Numbered from the stretch's first letter, positions 23,540 to 36,339 are shown. The stretch is DNA of 64,000 nucleotides from Cryptomeria japonica (GCF_030272615.1 NC_081415.1:268067425-268131424), one strand, 5' to 3'. Program-made: numbers and translations. The notes: generated by a model from the sequence alone, not told the origin.

Positions 23540-23650
23540 TAGGGTCCAAAAAATGTCAAAAACGTGTAAGCGCGTCTGCATTGGTGCTAGGCGCATTTAT
23601 GCGGTCTAAAAGAGCGTTTATGTCATGAAAGCACGTTTGTGTCCAAAAAT
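23540..23650 (+). repeat. Short GCGTCTG / GCACGTTTGTG array in the PMD intron (A)
   Basis: About five degenerate copies of an A/GCGTCTGTG-type motif (AAGCGCGTCTGC, AGGCGCATTTATG, GAGCGTTTATG, GCACGTTTGTG). Copy B has a much longer version at the same place (47225-47515). Confidence 0.6.
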
Positions 23651-23688
23651 GTGAATTTGTGTCTTCTAGGTCAAATCGGCAGTTCTGT

Positions 23689-23865
23689 GATGAACATACA
23701 TTGTCGATTGGATAAGTTGCTGAGAGGATACACTCAAGTAGGTCCTCTAGGGAAGACTAGGATAACAAATAAGGCTAGGATTGACAATGCTGTGATAGAA
23801 CATACTTTGCCAATTAGGAAACTTCTCAAGAGGATTCACTCAAGCAGAGGCCCTAGGATAGGATA
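23689..23865 (+). repeat. Diverged tandem duplication in the PMD intron (A)
   Basis: Two about 85-bp units, each running from CTGTGATGAACATAC or CTGTGATAGAACATAC through GAGAGGATACACTCAAG or CAAGAGGATTCACTCAAG. Copy B has a single unit here. Confidence 0.6.
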
Positions 23866-23871
23866 GATCAA

Positions 23872-24046
23872 GGCACTTTGTGATGAACAGTGAGTACCAA
23901 GATATAGTACTTTGTGATGAACATAGAGTACTAAAATATGAGCAACACTTTGTGATGAATAGTGAGTGCAAATGTGAGTAGCACTTTGTGATGAACAGGG
24001 AGTGCCAAACACGTAGTACTTTGTGATGAATAGGGAGTACCACTAG
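23872..24046 (+). repeat. Intronic hairpin minisatellite, five units (A)
   Basis: About 35-40-bp units, each with the core TTGTGATGAACAG flanked by short complementary arms: GTACT...AGTAC, or GCACT...AGTGC. The array ends just before the PMD exon 2 acceptor. Copy B has seven units (47622-47900). Confidence 0.8.
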
Positions 24047-24637
24047 GATTGAGATGATTGATTTGTGTGACTGCAGGTGTATTTGCCTATGCTGGAGTCA
24101 CGAGAGAGATTGCCATCGACTCAGAGGTTGCGACCTGAGTTGACAGTCGAGGACCGAGCTGCAATTGAGGCTATGGGATTGAGACATATTCTGTATGTGC
24201 TTGAGTTTTGGGCAAACATGGGATTGTTGACTGCACTGGCAGAGAGGTGGCACTCTGAGACTTGCACTTTTCATTTGCCGATGGGGGAGATGACAGTCAC
24301 CCTGGAGGATGTATACAGGATTCTGCGGATACCGATCGATGGGGAGCTGATTCCGTACGATCGAGACAGAGATAGGGATGCCCTTAGATGAGTGTTCTAG
24401 GATCTGGGACTGGAGATGAGGGTGGGACCTATGGCATGGGATACCATGACATGGACAGGATTAGCACTACCAACAGTGTTGGCATGAGTTATTAGTGGGT
24501 TCCTCTGTCCAGATAGGGTGACACGAGGGGTGGTTGCAGAGGACACAGGGGCCAGGAGAGATGATCTTGGGGTGGGTCCTTCTAGGGCTCAGACTCCGTT
24601 GAGGCTAGCCAGCTCTGAGGGAGGGAGTTCATCATAG

Positions 24638-26351
24638 TCGTAGAGGGCTCCCTATGTATTAGTATTGTACCATTTTTGTATGATGATGTAGACACCTGTG
24701 GGTGATTGTAGCCATATGATTTTGACATCATTATATCATGACACTTTATATATATATATATGAGATGATTCATCTTTGTGGCAGCTATATGCATGTGTAC
24801 CTATGTGATGAGATGTTCTTATGTGATGCTTATGATATGGATGCAAATATGTATATGATGTAATGCAATTTTTTTTTTTTTGTTCTTTTATGTTTTATAT
24901 GTGTATGCATGATGCAAATGTGAATGTATGTAATGCAGATGAATATGATAATGCAAATGTAAATTGTGCTAACAGGTGTTGTGTGCAGGATGTGATGCAG
25001 TTGTGATATCTATATGTATGTATGAAATGCTTATATGTGGTAATGCAGGTGCAACTACATGAAATGTAAATGTTTTTGGTGTGTCATTATACTCAGTCAT
25101 GTGATAGCAGGCTACACGGACTCGAGAAGGATGATGGAAGTCAATCAAGAAAGGGGGATGAAAGATAGAAGATATGAAAGTGAAAGAGATTCTTGTGCTT
25201 TATCATCATTGAGCTTTATTATGGCAAAATAGGTTATGACAATCGAGGCATATGTTCGACCCAGAAAGTCATTGTACCCGTTTGCATGGAGATAAGACAG
25301 TTGTAAACAAGGAATGCCCCAGTTCACACTAGACTCTTAGTGTCCTCATATCCATGGACAAGTCATAGCATTACTAAAAGACAATCCACAGACAACAAAT
25401 ACAAATAGGTGATGATACCCCATCCTCGCCTTTCTAGTCAAAGACATCCTAGAGATAGAATCTCTAGTCAGAGACATCTCGGAAAAGCTAAAAGACATGT
25501 CACCAAAAGATAAAATCAAAAGAAAACCAAGACTCGACACCAACATCCACTGTAGTCCTCAAGTTTAGTGTCTCTTGTCACTTGTATAAGTCTATTTGAT
25601 TGTGGTCACAATGCTTACTTTCACAAACGGATAGATAGCACTGAACCATAATGTTGTCTGAGTCTGTTGAAAGATTTGATTTGTTGGAGCCCCATTGTTG
25701 CTATTGTGTCTCATCTGAAACTGATTGAATCCATGAAACTGATACTTTATTGCAGAGAAGACAAAACTTTATTGTGGATTGGCGATGCAGATGTTGCTTT
25801 ATTGTGAATTGTGCGCGAATAGACTGAAGAAAACTAGAAGAAATTGTACTCCTCAAAACATGTGATGTTCTTAGTTCCACACCCATTACTAGACATAGGA
25901 TTTGCCTTAGCCATAGATAGGAGCTGATTTATTATGAATGGAAAGGGAGGTGAAAAGGGAGGTTTATTATGAATGGCTAACCAATCTTGGGTAGATCAAT
26001 AACAAGCCATGATGGGAATGGGTAAGTTTATTATGGATGAATAGGTTGTGAGTGTGTGCAAAGTGAAGGATGAAATGGAATCCTAAAGGAGGGAGGAACA
26101 ATGTCTCTACACATGGCGCTGGTGACCCAGTTTTCACCATGGTACTTGCCCAGGGCGCCACCGAAGTGGTTTTCACCGTTGGATGAAATTATTTCTCTTT
26201 ACCTTTTTTTGATTTTTCAATGTTTTTTGTGTCACAAGGCGCCTGTTTGCCAGGTTTTCACGAAGTAACGATTTTTTGTTTTATGATTTTTTTTGTATTT
26301 TTGAAATTTTTGAATTTTTTTGTATTTTTTGAATTAGGATACTCTGAAGAG
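24638..26351. other. Element A non-coding segment between PMD and pol remnant
   Basis: No coding capacity is recognised on either strand. It contains low-complexity ATGCAAATG-rich sequence (24,780-25,070), which is the 3' flank of the PMD gene. A conserved block around 26100-26215 (TTTTCACCATGGTACTTGCC, then GGCGCCACCGAAGTGG) recurs in elements B and D. The whole segment has a collinear counterpart at 49849-51514. Confidence 0.7.
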
Positions 26352-28241
26352 CTATGTGTAAAACCTACGAAGGTGCATGTTGTTGATAGGATCCTCCAAA
26401 GCTTCACCCTCTGTGGTTGAGAGCTGATATGCACCAGATCCATAGGCTGTTGTAATGATGTAAGGACCAAGCCAATTTGGTTCGAACTTGCCCTTCTTCT
26501 CTCTGTCTTGCTGATTTTTAGGTTTTTCTTTTAGAACTAAGTCACCCACCTCAAATGTGCGAGGCTTGACTTTGTGATTGTAGCTGTGATGTTCCTTGAC
26601 TGAATGATGTGTATCTCGAGTGACTGTCGTCCTTGATGAAGAAACTGAGATAGAATTACTAGTGTGTGGACTACGTAGGCCCATATGCGTGTCATCTAAA
26701 GAAGTTTGGGCATCCTTGATAGCAAAGTCCTTCGAGGAAGTTCCATTAAAGGTCCATGATGTATCGCTAGGATGTATGGAACAAGTGGATGAGTGATGAA
26801 GGCTTATGATTGTGAAAAGGAGTGAAAGTAGGATAGCATGATGGAGACTTAGGATCAACAAGTATGCTTTTTGACTTGCAATTGCGAAACTTTTGCCCCC
26901 AGTTATTTTGGTATTAGGGGAGATCATCTCTCAATCTTTTTGCTTCATAGGATTTTTATCCTTGACTTTAATTTTTGTGGAGTCCAATAACTTTTGATTT
27001 TGATTTGGACTAGAGGATTTTTCTTTATTTTTGACTTTTAAATTTTTATTTTCAAAGCTTGATTTTTGATCCCCAATGAGTGAGGGCTTTTGCAATTCTT
27101 GTTGATCCAAGTCTAGGAGAGGAGTGGAAATGGAATGAGTGGATAAAATGGTAGACCTATGTGATTTCTCAAGAGGGATGACGATACACCCAATAGATTC
27201 TTCGCTGGAACCACTCTTAGGACTATTGATATCAAAAGATGCTTGCACCACTAGAGGAGATTTGCATTCAGACTTAGTAGCCACAAGACTAGGTAGTTCA
27301 CACCCAATTCCTTGATATTGCAAATTGTTTGTAGGTTGTTCCTGTTGATTGAATACCTTAGGAGATAGTGGGAGTTGATCAACATGAAAAATATACTCAC
27401 CACATCCCAGGTCTTTAACCTTGAACTTTTCTTTGATCTCTGTTTGTTTGGATGTAGAAGCTTTCAAGGATTCTGGATCCACATATGCTGAAGATGGAAC
27501 AACTTCTTGATTGACTGGGATTGTTATTTCCGATCTATGATGCAAATTGTTGCAATATATGAATGGATTTGGATCCGCTTTGACGGTCACTTCAACTCCA
27601 TTGTGTGGAAACTTGATACATCGATGATATGTAGATGGGACTGCGCTCATCTCATGAATCCATGGGTGTCCTAGCAATATGTTGTATGTGAGATCTAGGT
27701 CTAGGACTTGAAAAACCACATCTTTTGTAACTGGCCCAAGTCTAAGAGGTAAGGTGATTGTTCCCTTGGATGAACGCTCTTCATCATCATATGCCTTGAT
27801 GGTGATTTTGTTTGTAGAATTCACAACTTTATCAAAATATCCCAATTGTTTAATAGTGATCAATGTACAAATGTTTAGACCTGCTCCTCCATCTATCAGG
27901 ACTCATTTTATTTGATGTTTGTGTATGAAGGCTTCAATGTGTAGTCGTGCATTATGTGGCTGACTTACGGAGGCATCATCGGCTTCTGTGAATGTAAGGG
28001 AGTGTGTAATGGAAAGGTATCCCACCATGGCTTGAAACTGGTCCACGTTCAGATCAGTAGGAACAACAGTTTCTCTCAAGATTTTGTCAAGAATGGATTT
28101 ATGTGCGGGGGATATGCGCAAGAGTTCAAGTATGGAGATGAGCGCGGGTGTCTTCCCTCGCTATTCTATAAGGTCATACTCAGGTTTGGTTGATGAGGAA
28201 GCGATGTTTTTAGCTGGAGCACCTTGCAAAGTGAATTTACC
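26352..28241 (-). pseudogene. Element A protease, linker and integrase C-terminal tail (fused, no RT/RH/IN core)
   Basis: One frame containing the protease (VLIDGGAGLNIC near 27880, and LTYNILLGHPWIHEM), a Ser/Lys-rich linker, a hydrophobic stretch LLILSLHHAILLSLLFTIIS, and the integrase tail KPRTFEVGDLVLKEK, KGKFEPNWLGPYII, NNMHLRRFYT. About 3 kb of expected RT, RNase H and integrase core is absent. Private stops include TGA where B has CGA (K-R-V-L-I-D) and TGA before the ISPNTK motif; one TAG near 28170 is shared with B. There is no frameshift. Confidence 0.85.
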
Positions 28242-30449
28242 TCAGCGGGTTGTAACATGACATTCAGAGGTAGGTTCGCAAGAAGATCCAATGCCTTTTA
28301 AGACAATCTTGGGTCTCTAGGTAGGATTCTCAGGGTTTTTGTCCTTGATGATAATGGTACAGACGTAATTGTCCATCGAGATGTGATTGATAGTTGAATC
28401 ATAGTTGTAGGATGCTCTGGTATAGTTGGTTTGATCATCTGTGACTTTAGCTTTTCCTTTGTCATGTTTTGGGAATGGTTCCTTAAACATCTCATGTTCT
28501 TGATTGGATGAGTGCCCTTCAATCTCAATGTCACCCCTATCAATGAGATCTTGTATGATGTTCTTCAGTCGATGGCAATTTCCTATCTTATGACCCTTGC
28601 TCTTATGAAATTCACAATATTCATCATCATTCCACCAATTTGGTTTAACCTTTGGTTCATATGGAGGAAAATATGGAATAGTGATTACCTTGTTTGCCAC
28701 TAGCTTTTTGAAAATTGACTCAAGTGGTTCTCCCAATGGAGTGTACTTCCTTCATGATTTAGAAGTTGTTTGAGTATTCACCTGATTTGATTCGAAAAAA
28801 ATGAATTTGGGTCGCATTGTATTGGCATCAACAACACCATCATTGACTGTGTTCTTGTTTTTATTCCAAAATCTTGGCTTGTCTTTTCCTTTAAAGTCAT
28901 CTTTGTTTTCCTTGAATATCTTAATGACTCCCTGTTCAATTAGGACCTTTTCTATCGCTAAGCCTTTTTCAATGACGTCCTTGAAGGTGGACAAACAAGC
29001 TTTCCTTAGATCATAGCGAATGTCTTTGTTAACATTTTGGGTGAACATCTCTACCATTTGTTTTTGTGGAATTTCACAAGAGCATCTGCTAGTTAGATTC
29101 CTCCATCTTTGTAAAAATGATGAAAAAGACTCTCCATCTTTTTGCTTGGTGTTGCACAAAGTAGTGACTGATATGTCTATCTCTATGTTGTAGGAGAAAT
29201 GTTGAATAAATGCCTCTGCTAAGTCACCCCATGACTTAATTCCAGGTGGGATTTGGGAGAACCATTCCATAGCTTGATCACCTAAGCTTTGTGGGAATAA
29301 TCTTATCAAATATGTCTCTTCTGCTGCTACCTCAATGCAAGCTATGAAAAACTATCTTATGTGTGCCTTAGGATCCCTTTTGCCTCTATACTTATCAAAC
29401 TTAGGTGTCACAAAGTGTGTAGCAAAAGGAGGCATTGGAATGCTCTTGTCAAATGGATAAGGACATATGTCTCTCATTGTGTAAGTTGGCTTCGGTGTGT
29501 TTATGTCCTCCATTTTCTTTTGTAAGTCCCTAATTTGTTGCTCCAAATTGTTCTTAGGTGGAGATCGACTTCTTGGACCATACCCCATGCTTGAAACACC
29601 AATTGGAGGAGAAGCATGTTGCATATATGGATGATATTGATCATACACATGTTCATATGGAGGAGGTCTTTAGTGATGCTGCATATATGGACCACTTGGT
29701 ATAGATTCATGTTGAGGAACGAAATATCTATTTTTTCCATGTATACCATACTCTATAGGCATGTCATGTTCTAATGTGTTGCCCCCAAATTTGACACAAG
29801 GTTTCCTTGTGTCCAAAGTTTGAGCATGCCTTTGAATTTCCAATTGCTTTGGTGGTTGATCCTTAGCATTGATATGTGATTGAGCATATTTCTCTGCATA
29901 AGACTTCCATAATGGTCTATGAAGGTGAGTGTCATATGCTTGACCATGTGTGTATGGGACCTCTAGTTTTTGAAACAAAGATGATGGTGATTCAGGCACC
30001 ATATATGGTCCTCTATTTCCTCCACTATTAGGCCTCCTTTGATCCATGTTGTAGTGAGTTTGTTGCAAAGGTCGATTTTCCATTATTTGAGACATGTCAA
30101 AATCATGAGGTATCTTGGCTCCACTTTGTGCCATCACTTGTAAGAAATATCGTCTATCTCTCCTCATTATTTCCTCAACCAATCGATTGAAACGGGGATC
30201 CATAATGGAGTCTTCCACTTCTACTAAATGTATTGAAATGTTGTCCATATTGTCATTGAGTGTATCATTGTTGTTTGTAGTGTCCATGTTCTCAACATTT
30301 GAAATGTTTCTATAGACATCCATGTCAGGTAATGTAATATGATTAGAATTGAAAAAGACATCATTGTCATACTCATAAGAACTCATGTTTGCGGACTCTT
30401 GAACCTCTTTAGTTTCTCTCCTAGATTTTTGAAGATGGGTTTCAACCAT
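28242..30449 (-). pseudogene. Element A gag
   Basis: Starts MVETHLQKSRRETKE. It contains a short coiled coil (NLEQQIRDLQKKMEDI), the retrotransposon gag domain (LFPQSLGDQAMEWFSQIPPG, FLQRWRNLTSRC) and a C-terminal zinc-binding motif CEFHKSKGHKIGNC. The frame is the same throughout and matches copy B's 739-residue gag. Breaks are TAA for TAT, TAG for CAG (AHIR-stop-FF), TGA for CGA (KS-stop-RKY) and TAG for CAG (NPT-stop-RPK). The frame then ends at a TGA shared with B. Gag would form the particle that packages the RNA. Confidence 0.9.
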
Positions 30450-32676
30450 GAACTAGGTATTGACCGAGATGTGTGAGACTAGATGAAAATGGAAAAAGAA
30501 TGGAAGACCAAGAGTTGGATGGAATGTAAATGAATCTGAGGTGTACTTGCAATATCCAAAGTGTAAGACCAAGTATGTATGTAGTAGAGTAGGTGTGACT
30601 TCCAAAGAGAGGATAGTTTCTCTTGATGAGGTAAGTTGACCTTGACTCTAAGTAAGACCAAATGAGACCCAAAGGTGATAGACCTTGATGAGGGACCACT
30701 TAGCAAAATGTTGTTGTATGTAGTGTGTTGACAAAGTATGATGAGGACAAGCAAGTGACCTTTTGACTCAAGTTTAGACAAATGTGAATGTAATGCAAGA
30801 TGCAAAGCAATGATGGACTTTGTGAGACCCAAAGACAAGTTGAATGCTAGATGAAAACCTGGAGAAACAACCTAGGAAGCTCAAGAATTCTGAAACTGAT
30901 TGCTCTTGTTTGTTGGAATGTAAAATTTTTCCAATTTGTGAAGTTGTTGGTTGTGACCAAATCTGAATGTTTGACTATTTTTCGTGACAAGAGGACACAA
31001 CGTTGATGAGGACTCAATGTTTGCAAGTGTTTAGACTCAAAATGACTCCAAGAAAAGTGTGTTGTTTGATGTAAAAATGTTTTGCATACACTTGAAGACA
31101 CAAAAGGCACAATGTTTTGTTGTTTGGTCTTGAATGTTTTGAATGTTTAAAATAAGTCAAGCACAATTCTTATGGCTGGCCAAGACAATAGTTGTTGATC
31201 CCACATGAGGTTTTACCCCTGAGGCTACGCTATTAAGAGCGGATACTTAGATGCTTGACCTAACTGGCTCCACCCTCGGCACTCACTTCTCGGGTCAGCC
31301 AAGCATTAGTCCCCATGAAAACTCCCCGTGGTGAACTTTGTATCTCTACTAAGAACCGTATGTGTGTGGGCCGCTACCAGAGGTCCAACCTCCTGCCTCA
31401 ACAACTAGAAGGATTTTGGCTTCTAAAACAAAAAGGTGCTAGTAAGGGCATCCACTTGTGTGGCCATACATGTGGCACTTTCAGCTCTGTAAATACAAAA
31501 GACTCCCAACCGATAGGAGTTACACCCTACAACTGATCAAATAAATTTGATCAAATGGGTTTATGGGGAGACATAGTGTCGGTATGAACTAATCAGCACA
31601 CGTTATCCATAGTTTTCACCAAGAATACAGTTGTTTATAGTGGTTCAGAAGAGGTGGGTTTTCCTCACTACCAATTGGGTCGTTCTCTTCTCACTAGTAG
31701 TCCTAATGACCACACGGGAAGACAGGCCCTCTAAAGATTAAACAAAAAGAGCCTATTACTCAAGACACAAAAGATAATGATTCCATTTTAGTGCACCAAT
31801 TGAAGTGTTTGCTAGTCTATGAAAACAAGGCACACAATAAAAATCCAAAAACCCTTGCCAAGGACCTGCAACAAATATTTATTAGTAGTTTGGATTGTTT
31901 GAAATAATCACCCCTTCCTGCAAGCACACAAGTTAGGTAAATTTTAGATCCAAAAGACTTTGTGAAATAGGGGCCTTCAACAATGCATTTTGTTGACCAA
32001 TTCAAAGATCTGATTCATCATAAAAAAATACCACCTATAAAATTTCAATAGATTTCGAGAAATGTAAGAAAATCCAAAAAATTTGCTAATTTGCTCCAAA
32101 AATTAATTTTTTATGAAAATTCATATAAATTGAATAAGTGATCCAAAAAATCTGAAATTTTTACTAAATCCTTCTGATATTTTTCCTGACTTGCACAAAA
32201 AATTTGATGTCAAAATTCCGAGCCGTTTGTGAGATCTAATCAAAATAAGGAAAAAACCTAATTTTTAAAGATCCAATTTTTAGGGAAGTATTTTGCATCA
32301 AAATTAAAATCACAAAGAACATATCCTTTGTATAATTTTGAGATATTTCCAAAAATGTAAGAAAATCTAAAAAATTCTCCCATTTTCTCTCAAAATTAAT
32401 TTTTTATGAAAAATCATAAAAAATTCATAGAAAATGAAAATGTGCTCCAAAAATTTTGAATTTTGGATTGAGAGCTCCTGGTACTTTCTTCAACCTGCAA
32501 AAAAAATTTGGTGCAAAATTTCCAAGCTGTTTGTGAGATATGATCAAATCTCTCCAAGATCTTGATTTTGTGTCCAAAACCCTAGCTGCACAAGGTTATT
32601 CTCCAAATTGTTTTACAAATCTGCAATATAGGGTTAGAAAAATCTGCAAAAAAACACAGATCTAACAAAAATCCAT
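30450..32676 (-). other. Element A leader (5' untranslated) region
   Basis: Non-coding on the element strand and collinear with 55634-57910 of element B, but it lacks B's CACAGACGC arrays. The inner part (about 31,990-32,690) differs from B entirely, so the two leaders are mosaic. Confidence 0.7.
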
Positions 32677-32694
32677 GTCCCATGGGGTGTTCCA
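32677..32694 (-). other. Element A candidate primer-binding site
   Basis: The minus strand reads TGGAACACCCCATGGGAC three bases inside the 5' LTR. Its position, length and TGG start fit a PBS; the tRNA is not assigned. Element B has the related TGGCACGCCTGGTGGGAC. Confidence 0.55.
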
Positions 32695-32697
32695 AAA

Positions 32698-33469
32698 TAT
32701 TTATGGTGAAAATGGATAACAATAATAACGATATTGAAAGGCTAAATGAATTCAACCACAAAACCCTAGCCTAACAACAACAAAGATCCACCATAACATA
32801 TGAAGATTACCTAAGACAATGCAAATCAAATGAAATCACAAAGATTATACAATCACATGTCCAATAGGGTTTGGATCTCCATTCTTCCTATCTCCATTGA
32901 TCTTGCTTAATATATTTGCTCTCAGATTTTATGTGCACAAGAGCTCAACAAAGAACGGAATGTGTTTGCAAGTAGGATCGCCTATGTTCAAAAGCGTAGT
33001 GTAGTCAAGTAGTCAACGGGGGGTTTGATAATGAAGGAAGCATCTCCTTATATAGAAGACACTATATGAAATGGAGGGATAAGATTGAGAGGTGTAAAAG
33101 GAGGTTGGCTATGATTAGAGGGTAGGTAAAAGAAATAATAAAATAATGAAAGGGTAGGTATTGTATGAATTAAGAGATGAATGACATGTGTCATGGGTAG
33201 AAAAGGTTAATGAATTAATTAAATAAATAAAGATTTATTTAATTAATAGAAGAAGTGGGATCAATTAAATAAATAAGATATTTATTTAATTTAGGAAAAG
33301 GATAATTTAAATAAATAAACGTATTTATTTAAATGAGAAATAAGGCTAGAAGAGGATAAATGAATAAATTAAATAAATAAAGATTTATTTAATTAATAGA
33401 AGAATTAAGCTTAGATAATTAAATAAATAAAATTTATTTATTTAGACTGGACAATTTTGGGTGTCTACA
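32698..33469 (-). repeat. Element A 5' LTR
   Basis: It runs TATTTATGGTG (first dinucleotide TG changed to TA) to GTGTCTACA on the plus strand, followed by the duplicated target GATAT. Confidence 0.92.
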
Positions 33470-33899
33470 GATATATCAGACAATGGAGGAGGAGATATAG
33501 ATAGAGGATAATACTGGTAACCTAAAACTATTGTAGAAAATTGTGATGTTGGCTCCATAGGGACCTTAACTCCTTATTCCATGTTCCCAACACCATTTCA
33601 TGTACCCATTCTTAGAAATAATTTTAAATCCAAACTCATAACATTTCTTTAAATTAGAGATAGGAGAGTCAGTATCACTAGCCTTAGAAAAAAGAAGTGT
33701 AATTAAATGAAGAAGAAGGACTAACTGAATTCATTGAAGAAGAAGGATTAATTATAGCATGAGAATGTGAATCCTTGTTAAATGAAGGAATTTAAAAGTT
33801 ACAAGGGTCAACCTTATACTCATTAGGCCAATGGGGTGTAGTCTAATGAATCCTAGTCATCACCAAGATAGGCATTTTTAAAAGAAAAAGGAACATCAT

Positions 33900-34500
33900 C
33901 ATCAATACAAGGTGATGATGGGTTTTTATAGTTGTGTGTAGAAGAAGGTACAAAATTATGAAGAGAATGAAGAGTGTGATTCAATTGATCTAATTCAACC
34001 TCTAAAAAGCATTGAGATGTGTTAGGATTTGATCGTATTGTATAATTTTTTATTATCATATACAAATTATATAGATTGATGCAAACTAGATGAGACTACC
34101 CTCACCACATGGATCCATAACCTACAAAGAAGAAGGGTGTATGGTAAAGCACCTAGAATTATATATATGAGAGTGGGTAAAATAATAGGGCCAAACTCTA
34201 TAGGTAGTGTAATTGTACCAAGATCTTGGTGACCAAAATTATCAAAGTCGCAAATACATAAATTTCTAGGAGAAATAGAAGAAGAATTAACATGAATAAA
34301 ATGTAATAAATCAAGACCACATACATTGAGCCTTGATACAATACCAATGAGGGTACATTTGTACCAAAATTTTTAACATCAATAATTATTAGACAGGGGG
34401 TTGTATTGATTTTGAACTTCAAAGGGAAGAAGTTCATTTTGTTGAAAAGTAATATTAGTAGAATTAGAGTAAAAGCATTCAATAATAGCAACAACATCTG
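33900..34500 (-). pseudogene. Older gypsy protease-region relic
   Basis: The minus strand reads GTITLPIEFGPIILPTLIYI, then TLLLCRLWIHVVRVVSSSLHQSI. This matches the flap and end of the gypsy protease (compare TLPLR...LLGHPWIHEMSAVPSTYHRCIKF in element A). The active-site DTG/DGG part is not evident. It is a highly decayed fragment of an unrelated, older element. Confidence 0.6.
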
Positions 34501-34612
34501 AGGGATTCACAAAATATTGTATATGTATCTTCTACAAATATTACTAAAGGGAAATACGATAAGAAGACAAAGTTTGTATTAGGTCCCAAAGAGAGATCTT
34601 AGAGTGTGTAGC

Positions 34613-35328
34613 TTAAAGTTGTTTAGCAAGATCATATCGTGAAACTCTCAATAGAAGCATGAGGAGGTGGTGGAGGAAGGGAAACATGGATAGAAATAAT
34701 CTATTTGTTTGACCTAGTATTATATATGTGTGAGCTACTGAATGGTAATCAATAGCCACATACACATTAGAAGTAATTGATTTAGTTATTTTACCATAAT
34801 AAACCAAAGGTCGTGAGGTATCAAAAATACCATGAATAATTATTTTAGGATGAGAGGATGGAGGTAAATTAGGTGTTGCATGCATTAATATTTTAGTGAT
34901 AGAAGAAATGCTTTGAAAAATAATAAACTTATATGAGATTTCCTTAGTATGAGCAATAAAATGATTAATAATTATAAAGCTAGCATTATTATCTTCTTGA
35001 GGAATGTGAGATGCAAGTGAAGGAATAGAAGAAGTATGCCTAACATCTATTTGTGGATGTTTCAATGTGAGGTGAGAGTATGCATCAACTAACACTTAAT
35101 GGATAAAGGGGAGGTATCAGAATGAAGAGAAGGTAATGTTATATAAAAATTATCAATGATTTCTTTCTCTTGCACCAAAATTTCCTCAAAACTAGGAGGA
35201 ATTTCAAGAGAGGGATCAAAGGAATAGAGTGACATAGGGAGAGCTAAGTTACCATCGCATCTATGGAATGAAACATCTTGAAATGTTTCAATAAAGCTAA
35301 AAAGTGATATAACAAAAGAAGAAAACAA
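34613..35328 (-). pseudogene. Unrecognised frames upstream of the protease relic
   Basis: Two overlapping minus-strand frames: 35089-35328 (LEIPPSFEEILVQEKEIIDN) and 34613-35095 (TSSIPSLASHIPQEDNNASF, IIHGIFDTSRPLVYYGKI). They precede the protease relic in the same direction, so they may be a spacer or gag-protease segment of the same old element. No domain is recognised. Confidence 0.3.
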
Positions 35329-35499
35329 ATTTATTTAAAAAGTAGAATGTAAGAAAGGAATATACAAGTCAATTGAAGATTTTTGTATTTCTCTTTTAGG
35401 ACTATGGAATCTGGCTCAAGGCAATGGCTCAATTTTTTTGAAAAAATAATTCTCCTTTTTCATTTTGAGAATATTTTTAAAGTGTAAGAGTGGCACAAT

Positions 35500-36010
35500 C
35501 ACCAAAATGTGATGGATGAAAATTGAATCTAATGAAAGGAAACTAAGTTCTTTTAAGAGTAATTCCAACAATTACATTAGGATGAATTAGTGGTTAAAAC
35601 TTATCTTAAAGTGTATGAGTAGTGAGATCACCAAAATATAGTGGATGAAAATTGACTCTAATGAAAGGAACCTAAGTTCCTTTAAGAGTAATTCCACCAA
35701 TTACACTAGGATGACAGTTGTCCTTTTCAAAGAGTTTGACCTTAAGTAGAAAGATAAAAGTAAATAGTTAAAACATGTAAAAGAAACAAATTGGTGAAAA
35801 AAAATAATTAATAGAAAGATGAACACAAATTTTTAATAAATTTTTTTTTTTAACAAATAATAAAAAACATGGAGTTGAAAGGGGGAAGTCATTTCCTAGG
35901 ATTTCCGTTGTGCCATGTAGAAATCTTCATATTGTCATCTATATAACAAAGTGTGGAAAAGCATCCAAAAATCATGAAAATCTGATCTTGTTGTTTAGCT
36001 AACCTACAAG
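35500..36010 (+). repeat. Dispersed repeat, second copy
   Basis: Related to about 20310-20680 (blocks GAGTTTGACCTTAAG, AATAATTAATAGAAAGATGA, GGGAAGTCATTTCCTAG, in the same order). Within it, GTGGATGAAAATTGA...CTAATGAAAGGAA is also tandemly repeated (about 35508-35560 and 35641-35690). Non-coding. Confidence 0.6.
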
Positions 36011-36339
36011 ACCATAAATGAAAAAATACCAATAAATACCAGATAATAAAAATATAAATAAATAGACTAATAACAAGATTTAAAATATTTTTTTTATATT
36101 AGATACCATGAAATCACAATACAACAAGGAAAATCAGAGTTCAGAGACTTCAAGTACATTATCATCTATTTCCCATAATAGCAAAAATGCCCTTACAAAA
36201 ACCAACAATACATCATAAAGTCCCCATATATACAGAGATAATCAATGTCGTTAACCCAGTTGCCATGACAAACACAAAATACATCTTCAACCATATATAG
36301 TAGAGGACTAAGTAAACTGAAAGACCCCATCACTGGGGG

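Larger units (their letters stand above)
23388..24637 (+). pseudogene. Antisense plant mobile domain (PMD) gene, copy A, internally deleted
   Basis: Exon 1 (23388-23453) reads MAMAHRFDRVRRF-stop-RLAEAGEP and ends at a strong donor, GTAAGTATC. Exon 2 begins after TTGTGTGACTGCAG at 24077 with VYLPMLESRERL. It contains the PMD core LRHILYVLEFWANMGLLTAL, HSETCTFHLPMGEMTVTLED and YRILRIPIDGEL. PMD proteins such as Arabidopsis MAIN and MAIL1 act in silencing and genome stability, and related PMDs ride on transposons (family knowledge). Stops are TAG in exon 1, TGA after DALR, TAG after VF and TGA after TVLA. Compared with copy B, about 1.2 kb (late PMD domain and coiled coil) is deleted, while the C-terminal SEGGSSS survives. 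Confidence 0.85.
22276..33469 (-). mobile_element. Non-autonomous LTR element A with antisense PMD gene
   Basis: Two direct LTRs (22276-23048 and 32698-33469) with 5-bp flanks GATAT at 22271-22275 and 33470-33474. In the minus direction the order is 5' LTR, candidate PBS, long leader, gag, aspartic protease, linker, integrase C-terminal tail, antisense PMD gene, polypurine tract, 3' LTR. RT, RNase H and the integrase core are missing, as in copy B. The gag-protease type (gag motif CEFHKSKGHKIGNC, DGGAGLN protease) is that of large Tat/Ogre-like Ty3/gypsy elements (inference). It must depend on another element's enzymes. Confidence 0.9.

Noticed and set aside
23840-24043. Minus-strand frame with repeated HSLFITKC
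   Set aside because: It is a by-product of the intronic minisatellite in an unused frame.
23872-24046. TGATGA in the minisatellite units as snoRNA C boxes
   Set aside because: The C-box match is good, but there is no paired D box (CTGA) within the 35-40-bp units, so a C/D snoRNA cluster is not supported.
26220-26420. Plus-strand frame overlapping the integrase tail
   Set aside because: It lies mostly in a T-rich tract and antisense to the integrase tail, with no domain and no support as a gene.
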